A DNA stretch of 8,976 nucleotides. Origin: SLFT01 sp964493075 (GTDB taxonomy: Bacteria > Hydrogenedentota > Hydrogenedentia > Hydrogenedentales > CAITNO01). Under the pieces are notes generated by a model, which was not told the origin of the DNA, searched no databases, and saw only the letters and a program-made list of their open reading frames with translations. Where the stretch lies: NCBI GenBank assembly GCA_964493075.1, contig CAZBNU010000173.1, positions 1-8,976 on the forward strand. The letters run 5' to 3'. This document shows, one piece after another, positions 5,366 through 8,976 of this stretch; position 1 is the first letter of the stretch; each line of letters opens with the position of its first letter. A program made the translations under genes and the position numbers.

Positions 5366-5374
5366 ATTATACCA
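5366..5374 (-). promoter_or_regulatory. Extended -10 promoter for the PIN/57-aa/esterase unit
   Basis: On the minus strand the sequence is TGGTATAAT, a perfect TATAAT (5371-5366) with the TGn extension (5374-5372), which lessens the need for a -35. Only weak -35 matches are found (TTTACG, 5396-5391, spacer 19). Transcription starting about seven bases past the -10 would begin at or next to the ATG (5358). Confidence 0.65.
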
Positions 5375-5411
5375 TTAATCTGTTCACTGCCGTAAAGTTA
5401 AGGAACTATCT

Positions 5412-5447
5412 GCTATAGTCCCATACATCCTATACTTCCCATAATTC
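5412..5447. repeat. Degenerate 9-base-period array
   Basis: Four in-phase nine-base units (gctatagtc, ccatacatc, ctatacttc, ccataattc) share the pattern nnatannTC, apart from one T in the first unit. They lie between the divergent PIN and propeller genes, upstream of both promoters. This array is more degenerate than those at 738-808 and 3183-3227. Confidence 0.5.
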
Positions 5448-5469
5448 CAATGCTCTTCCTCATTGCCGA

Positions 5470-5499
5470 TTGATTTGCCCGCAGCACCACGGGTATAGT
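5470..5499 (+). promoter_or_regulatory. Probable promoter of the propeller gene
   Basis: TTGATT (5470-5475) and TATAGT (5494-5499) are separated by 18 bases. They match the sigma-70 consensus at four and five of six positions. The predicted transcript start (about 5506) leaves a leader of some 23 bases containing the ribosome site AAAGGA (5514-5519). Confidence 0.5.
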
Positions 5500-5528
5500 G
5501 AACAGTATAAAGAAAAGGATACCCTGCT

Positions 5529-6857
5529 ATGAAATTCTTTGCTGCAATTTTTTGCTGTGTATGTGCGTTCCATGCCGCCGTTGCTCAACAACCGTTTTTT
5601 GTGGATGACACAAAACTGGCACATGACGATGTGCCGGGGATTGCGCCGTGGCGTACCATCGCGCTGGATGCCGATTATGGCGGTCAGTGGTTGGTTGCCG
5701 GTGATCTGGACGGGGACGGCGTTCCCGAGATCGTGTCGGCGGAAAACCATAACGTGGGGGATGTGCATTACACTAGCGCCGTGGTTGCCCAGAATCTGAA
5801 GGGGGATGTCCTGTGGCAATGGGGTAAACCCGATATTGGCCGCAAGACGTGGCACCATGATGTTGCCTGTCAGATGCACGACTGGGATGGCAACGGACAG
5901 GTGGACGTCATCGTATGTGACGAAGGCGCGCTGGTGGAGATTGATGGACGCACCGGTCTTGAAAAGCGCCGTATCGAAATCGAAAAAGAAGCCACGGACT
6001 GCCTTGTATTCTGCGACTTGTCCGGTGCGGGACGTCCCACGGATGTGCTGGTGAAGAACCGCTACGAACAGATATGGGTATACAACCAGGCTGGGGAGTT
6101 GTTGTGGACATCGAAGCATCCGGGACGGTATCGCACGGCGCACCAGCCGGTGCCAGTTGATCTGGACGGCGACGGACGAGATGAACTTATCGCCGGGTAT
6201 GCGTGCCTGAATCATGACGGTTCCGAGCGCTGGGTCTATGAATCGGAGAACATCAAACTGCGGCAGGGTCATCTGGATTGTGCGCGGGTACTTGAACAGG
6301 GCGCGACCCCGGCGGACTGGCGCATTGTGATGACCTTCTGCGGCGCAAACGCCATCGTGGCATGTGATGGCAACGGCAAATCCCTGTGGGAAGTGACAGG
6401 CCACCATTTTGAATCCATCAACATCGGAAAACTTGCCGCTGACCTGCCGGGAATGCAGATACTGGTGGATGTTGATCATCAACCCGAAGGACACAGCCCG
6501 ATATGGGCGCTGGATCGGGACGGAAACAAACTCGGTGAACTGATTACCCCTTATAGCCGCCATCATAAACTGATTGACTGGACAGGCGATGGTATTGCGG
6601 AAATTGTGGTCGCCCATAACCGTGCGCTATATGATGCCACGGGCAAGCGCCTCGGCACGTTTGACGTGCCGGAAGAAGCCCTGAACGCTGCGGGCGGCGC
6701 GGAATTAAGCGTGCAGTTAGGCGACATGGATGGCGACGGTGTGCAGGACATTCTGTTGATCCTGCCGACCCATGTCCTGATTTACCGCAACGAAACAGGC
6801 GTAAAACCAGCGGAGGCGGTTCCCCTCGGCACCGGCCTCAACGCGACGTTGTATTAA
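5529..6857 (+). CDS. Secreted FG-GAP/VCBS-like beta-propeller protein
   Basis: 442 residues with an N-terminal signal peptide (1-19, AVA|QQ), so probably exported. Calcium-loop-like repeats recur along the chain: DLDGDGVPE (59-67), DWDGNGQVD (118-126), DLSGAGRPTD (163-172), DLDGDGRDE (211-219), DWTGDGIAE (350-358) and DMDGDGVQD (399-407). Each is followed by a beta-rich segment such as IVVAHN, and several by W-containing strands (VLWQW, LLWTS, ERWVY). This is the pattern of FG-GAP/VCBS propellers. It also resembles the propeller of family 11 rhamnogalacturonan lyases, but I cannot point to a catalytic residue, so an enzyme name is not justified. It may bind or act on carbohydrate. Ribosome site AAAGGA sits nine bases before the ATG. 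The stop overlaps the stop of the convergent methyltransferase gene. Confidence 0.8.
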   Translation: MKFFAAIFCCVCAFHAAVAQQPFFVDDTKLAHDDVPGIAPWRTIALDADYGGQWLVAGDLDGDGVPEIVSAENHNVGDVHYTSAVVAQNLKGDVLWQWGKPDIGRKTWHHDVACQMHDWDGNGQVDVIVCDEGALVEIDGRTGLEKRRIEIEKEATDCLVFCDLSGAGRPTDVLVKNRYEQIWVYNQAGELLWTSKHPGRYRTAHQPVPVDLDGDGRDELIAGYACLNHDGSERWVYESENIKLRQGHLDCARVLEQGATPADWRIVMTFCGANAIVACDGNGKSLWEVTGHHFESINIGKLAADLPGMQILVDVDHQPEGHSPIWALDRDGNKLGELITPYSRHHKLIDWTGDGIAEIVVAHNRALYDATGKRLGTFDVPEEALNAAGGAELSVQLGDMDGDGVQDILLILPTHVLIYRNETGVKPAEAVPLGTGLNATLY

Positions 6858-7684
6858 ACGTCAACACCAAATTGCGCTGCAATAGAGGGATCATACAGGT
6901 TCATGATCTCGCTGTCGGTGCGTTTTGCCGTTGCCCGTACAAAGCTGATGTAGCGTCCGGCATCCTTTTCAAGCGCTTCGGCATCAGAGGGAAACACACC
7001 CTTCCCTGCTAATTCAATGGCCTTTTCAAAGTCGCACCAATGTCGCCAGCCGTCGGGCTGTGTGTCAGCGTTCACTTCCGTAACATGACTGGAATTCTTC
7101 CAGTGGTCGCGCCACCAGTCCGCTGTTTTGAAGCAGGCACATTCATCTTCCCAGAACACTTTGCCGTTGGATTGGGGGCTTGACAGGTGTTCAGGCACGC
7201 CCTTCTCAAAAGGCCGGATTAGTCCGGGACCTACCATGGCAAGCGTGCCACCTGGTTTGATGAAGCGGCTTATGTACTCGATATACATTGTGTCCGTGCC
7301 GAAATACTGATAGGCGTCCACCGAGACTACGGCATCAAAGAAACTGTTTGGGAACGGCAGCGCATGGGCTTCCGTGCGGACGGGGAATACCCTGTCTGCT
7401 ACCCCAGCCTCGATAACCCGCCGCCAATTGTTGTCCTGGCTTATCCACCAGTCCGCCGCCCAGACCGTTACACCGAATTCCTTCGCCAGAAAGATGCTGC
7501 TCACGGCGCGGCCACATCCAAGATCAAGGACGCGCATGCTCGGCTTCAAGGCGATTGCTTCCGTAAGCCACTCCATGAGCCATACGGCATTGGGTCCCAT
7601 CTGGTTGTCCAGCATCCACTCGGGATCGTATTTCGATGAACGAGGGAATTCCTCTTTGCACAATAGTTCAGTTACGGTATTCAT
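6854..7684 (-). CDS. Class I SAM-dependent methyltransferase
   Basis: 276 residues, cytoplasmic. The SAM-binding motif I is RVLDLGCGRA (51-60). The acidic residue ending strand 2 is D78 in VWAADWW. The motif around strand 4, LPFPNSFFDAVVSVDAYQYF (109-128), is followed by FIKPGGTLAMVGPGL (141-155), the usual strand 5 region. The N-terminal segment FPRSSKYDPEWMLDNQMGP and the C-terminal half (KTADWWRDHW, DTQPDGWRHW) are features of a family I recall as common in clostridia and other gut bacteria, whose substrate is not known to me. The ribosome site is strong: AGAGGAGAG at 7700-7692. Candidate -10 boxes lie in the palindrome just upstream. A small-molecule substrate is more likely than DNA, since no target-recognition domain is seen, but this is inference. 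Confidence 0.88.
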   Translation of the reverse strand: MNTVTELLCKEEFPRSSKYDPEWMLDNQMGPNAVWLMEWLTEAIALKPSMRVLDLGCGRAVSSIFLAKEFGVTVWAADWWISQDNNWRRVIEAGVADRVFPVRTEAHALPFPNSFFDAVVSVDAYQYFGTDTMYIEYISRFIKPGGTLAMVGPGLIRPFEKGVPEHLSSPQSNGKVFWEDECACFKTADWWRDHWKNSSHVTEVNADTQPDGWRHWCDFEKAIELAGKGVFPSDAEALEKDAGRYISFVRATAKRTDSEIMNLYDPSIAAQFGVDV

Positions 7685-7704
7685 TTTTATGCTCTCCTCT
7701 GGAT

Positions 7705-7717
7705 AGTATAATATACT
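7705..7717. promoter_or_regulatory. Palindromic -10 region between divergent genes
   Basis: agtata (7705-7710) and tatact (7712-7717) form an inverted repeat around one base. Read on the minus strand it gives TATATT (7715-7710) or TATACT (7710-7705), either usable as the -10 of the methyltransferase gene. On the plus strand it gives TATAAT (7707-7712), which could serve the nucleotidyltransferase gene with a leader of about 95 bases. No convincing -35 is seen on either strand. Confidence 0.4.
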
Positions 7718-7812
7718 GAGATGTTGATAAAATAACGATATAGAGAGATGTCTTGATTATTCGTTCTAAAAAATTATGGACATGTTCTTGAGCAACAGCA
7801 TAAGGGAAAGCA

Positions 7813-8307
7813 ATGCAGAAATCGGACGTAAATAAACTGCATCAGGTTCTTGCGTGCCATGATGTCGAATATATGATCATCGGGAAGGGGGCGGCAATTA
7901 TGCAGGGCTATTCCAGCACTACGCAGGATATAGATATTTTTCCTTCAAAGGGGAAAGCTAATTGCGAACGGTTGCTTGAAGCACTGAAAGAACTGGGTTT
8001 TGTTTTCGATGCTGTTACTGATGACCGCAACAAGGATACTTCAAATGAAATTCTTCGAGGAAAAGATTTTGTACAACTTAAAGGGCCTTTTGAACTGGAC
8101 ATCGTATTTGCACCAGATGGTTTTGAGTCCTATGAAGAGGCGTTGCCAATGAAACGTATTGTGGACGGTTTCCCTGTTATGAGTGTAGAGGGTATAATAA
8201 AAACGAAATCAGCTGCAGGACGAAAGAAAGATTTGAACGATATAGATGATTTACGGTTATTTGCAGCGTGGTTAAAAAAGAAGGATTGGCAGGATGCCCA
8301 GGACTGA
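7813..8307 (+). CDS. Minimal nucleotidyltransferase (MNT/AbiEii-like)
   Basis: 164 residues. The fold signature is MIIGKGAAIMQGYSSTTQDI (21-40) followed by D41, giving the acidic pair D39/D41. The third acid is D96 in FELDIVFAPDG. The C-terminal segment IIKTKSAAGRKKDLNDIDDL (128-147) is typical of the AbiEii/DUF6036-like group of small nucleotidyltransferases. Such enzymes transfer NMP groups to protein or RNA and often form half of a toxin-antitoxin pair. The usual GG or GS after strand one is GK here. The start has AAGGGA (7802-7807) five bases upstream. The 3' end overlaps the next gene by 14 bases, indicating an operon. Whether this member is the toxin, the antitoxin or something else cannot be decided from sequence. 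Confidence 0.8.
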   Translation: MQKSDVNKLHQVLACHDVEYMIIGKGAAIMQGYSSTTQDIDIFPSKGKANCERLLEALKELGFVFDAVTDDRNKDTSNEILRGKDFVQLKGPFELDIVFAPDGFESYEEALPMKRIVDGFPVMSVEGIIKTKSAAGRKKDLNDIDDLRLFAAWLKKKDWQDAQD

Positions 8308-8551
8308 GGCTGAAGAACAGGCAGCACGGTTTGCTGCCTTTGAACAATCTTATGCGCGCACGGTTGATCAGCGTCTTGAACACGGATTGATACATACCTT
8401 CAGACCGGGATTTGACGATGGGCCGCCTATGCGGTGTTGGGATTCCACTGCAGCGTATCGTCACTGGTGTGAGGAAAACCTTGAACCCTGGTTGGGGTAT
8501 TGCAGCCCGGAGCGAACAAAACAGGCTGTTGCAGAACTCGAAAGGCAATAA
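8294..8551 (+). CDS. 85-residue protein of unknown function, partner of the nucleotidyltransferase gene
   Basis: I do not recognise a named family. The protein is small and acidic to neutral. A predicted N-terminal helix (residues 4-29, rich in E, A, R) leads into GLIHTFRPGFDDGPPMRCWD (31-50) and a Trp/Tyr-rich part (YRHWCEENLEPWLGY, 55-69). Cysteines occur at 48, 59 and 70, spaced by 11 each; no standard metal-binding spacing is clear. The ATG lies 14 bases inside the preceding gene and has a strong ribosome site (AAGAAGGA, ending at 8285, eight bases upstream), so it is very likely expressed. It does not look like a HEPN protein, the usual MNT partner, as no Rx4-6H motif is seen. It may bind or regulate the nucleotidyltransferase. 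Confidence 0.7.
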   Translation: MPRTEAEEQAARFAAFEQSYARTVDQRLEHGLIHTFRPGFDDGPPMRCWDSTAAYRHWCEENLEPWLGYCSPERTKQAVAELERQ

Positions 8552-8673
8552 TAGTCTATGCTTGCAGAGCACAACGAAATCCATTGCAACAATTTCTAAT
8601 CTTCTTGTTAGCTGCCCGATCATAGGCATTCTTGGCAAACTGGGCTACTTTTACTATCGGAAGAAGGTGCGTG

Positions 8674-8976
8674 TCAATAAAACTCCAGTCCAAACAGTTT
8701 CGCTTGCCTAAGCCGGAACCGGAAGATAACCGGTTCGTCGCCGTGGTTGATGTTGGCATTGTCGTTCCAAGTTACCGGAAGTTCCAGACCATCACCGATA
8801 ATCGGGTCGGTGTTGTCGAAAGAACAACCCTCCACATCGCCCTTGTGCAGCATGGAAACAGAAACCTTGATATAGCCCGTGGGCTGCACCGTCGCGTTGA
8901 GGCGGATACGGTCGCCCTTGGGGAGGACGGCCACCGTCCCGAATTCTCCTTCTTCATCGCACTGCAGCGCCACAAG
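8674..8976 (-). CDS. C-terminal part of a larger protein with a beta-sandwich domain (partial)
   Basis: The minus-strand frame is open to the last base of the window, so the gene starts outside; about 100 C-terminal residues are visible. The sequence alternates short beta strands: GTVAVLPKGDRIRLNATV, GYIKVSVSML, then DNTDPIIGDGLELPVTW, then PVIFRFRLRQAKLFGLEFY at the C-terminus. This pattern (a 'DpiiGD...vtW...vrlRFrL..a.lysf.f' ending) is one I associate with the C-terminal beta-sandwich of large secreted proteins, some glycosidase-like, in Planctomycetes and related groups. The catalytic part, if any, is not in view, so no activity is assigned. The first GTG in frame (8973) is not a real start. 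Confidence 0.65.
   Translation of the reverse strand, partial: LVALQCDEEGEFGTVAVLPKGDRIRLNATVQPTGYIKVSVSMLHKGDVEGCSFDNTDPIIGDGLELPVTWNDNANINHGDEPVIFRFRLRQAKLFGLEFY

Noticed and set aside
5460..6617. 385-aa open frame on the minus strand
   Set aside because: It is antisense to the propeller gene, has no recognisable domain, and the plus-strand frame has a signal peptide, ribosome site and repeats.
8552..8673. Possible small gene or transposase remnant between the 85-aa gene and the partial gene
   Set aside because: Short frames on both strands cross it, but none has a ribosome site or recognisable motif. I see no gene, hairpin or repeat there.

Overview
This looks like a piece of a metagenome-assembled or draft bacterial scaffold: it contains a run of exactly 100 N (2117-2216), the usual placeholder for a gap of unknown size. 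The gene content suggests a free-living bacterium rich in secreted hydrolases, of the Planctomycetes/Verrucomicrobia/Lentisphaerae or Hydrogenedentes kind. It includes a two-domain secreted esterase, an FG-GAP/VCBS-type secreted propeller, a planctomycete-style beta-sandwich C-terminus, several small toxin-antitoxin-like pairs, and 9-base-period intergenic repeats. That placement is inference from gene style and not a phylogenetic result.

Layout: (1) 1-2054, plus strand: the 3' part of a MoxR-type AAA+ ATPase followed by a CoxE-like VWA protein, a classic chaperone pair, separated by a hairpin made of 9-base repeats. (2) 2055-2408: a repeat-rich, gap-containing stretch, ending in a good promoter. 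(3) 2409-3010, plus strand: a DUF433 antitoxin and DUF5615 PIN-like toxin pair, with coupled ATGA overlap. (4) 3011-3246: intergenic repeats (a REP-like palindrome and a 9-base tandem array). (5) 5358 down to 3247, minus strand: a compact three-gene unit of PIN-domain toxin, a 57-aa putative antitoxin that is easily missed, and a secreted SGNH plus alpha/beta-hydrolase esterase. The first two genes overlap by ATGA, and the third starts one base after the second stops. (6) 5359-5528: a divergent promoter region with another 9-base-period array. (7) 5529-6857, plus strand: a secreted FG-GAP/VCBS-like protein. It converges on (8) 6854-7684, minus strand: a class I SAM methyltransferase, the two stop codons overlapping by four bases. 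(9) 7813-8551, plus strand: a minimal nucleotidyltransferase overlapping an 85-aa protein of unknown function, possibly another two-gene defence or toxin-antitoxin-like module. (10) 8674-8976, minus strand: the C-terminal end of a larger protein running off the window.

How the genes relate: the ATPase and VWA protein probably act together as a cytoplasmic remodelling complex. The esterase and the propeller protein both carry export signals and could serve polysaccharide breakdown, but they are divergently transcribed and nothing ties them to a common substrate. Three small two-gene modules (DUF433/DUF5615, PIN/57-aa, NTase/85-aa) lie within about 6.2 kb, which gives the window an accessory-island look. 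No transposase, integrase, tRNA, rRNA or CRISPR array was seen. The items most worth attention are the hidden 57-aa gene and its coupling to the esterase, the probable leaderless start of the PIN gene, the NTase/85-aa pair, and the family of 9-base-period intergenic arrays.
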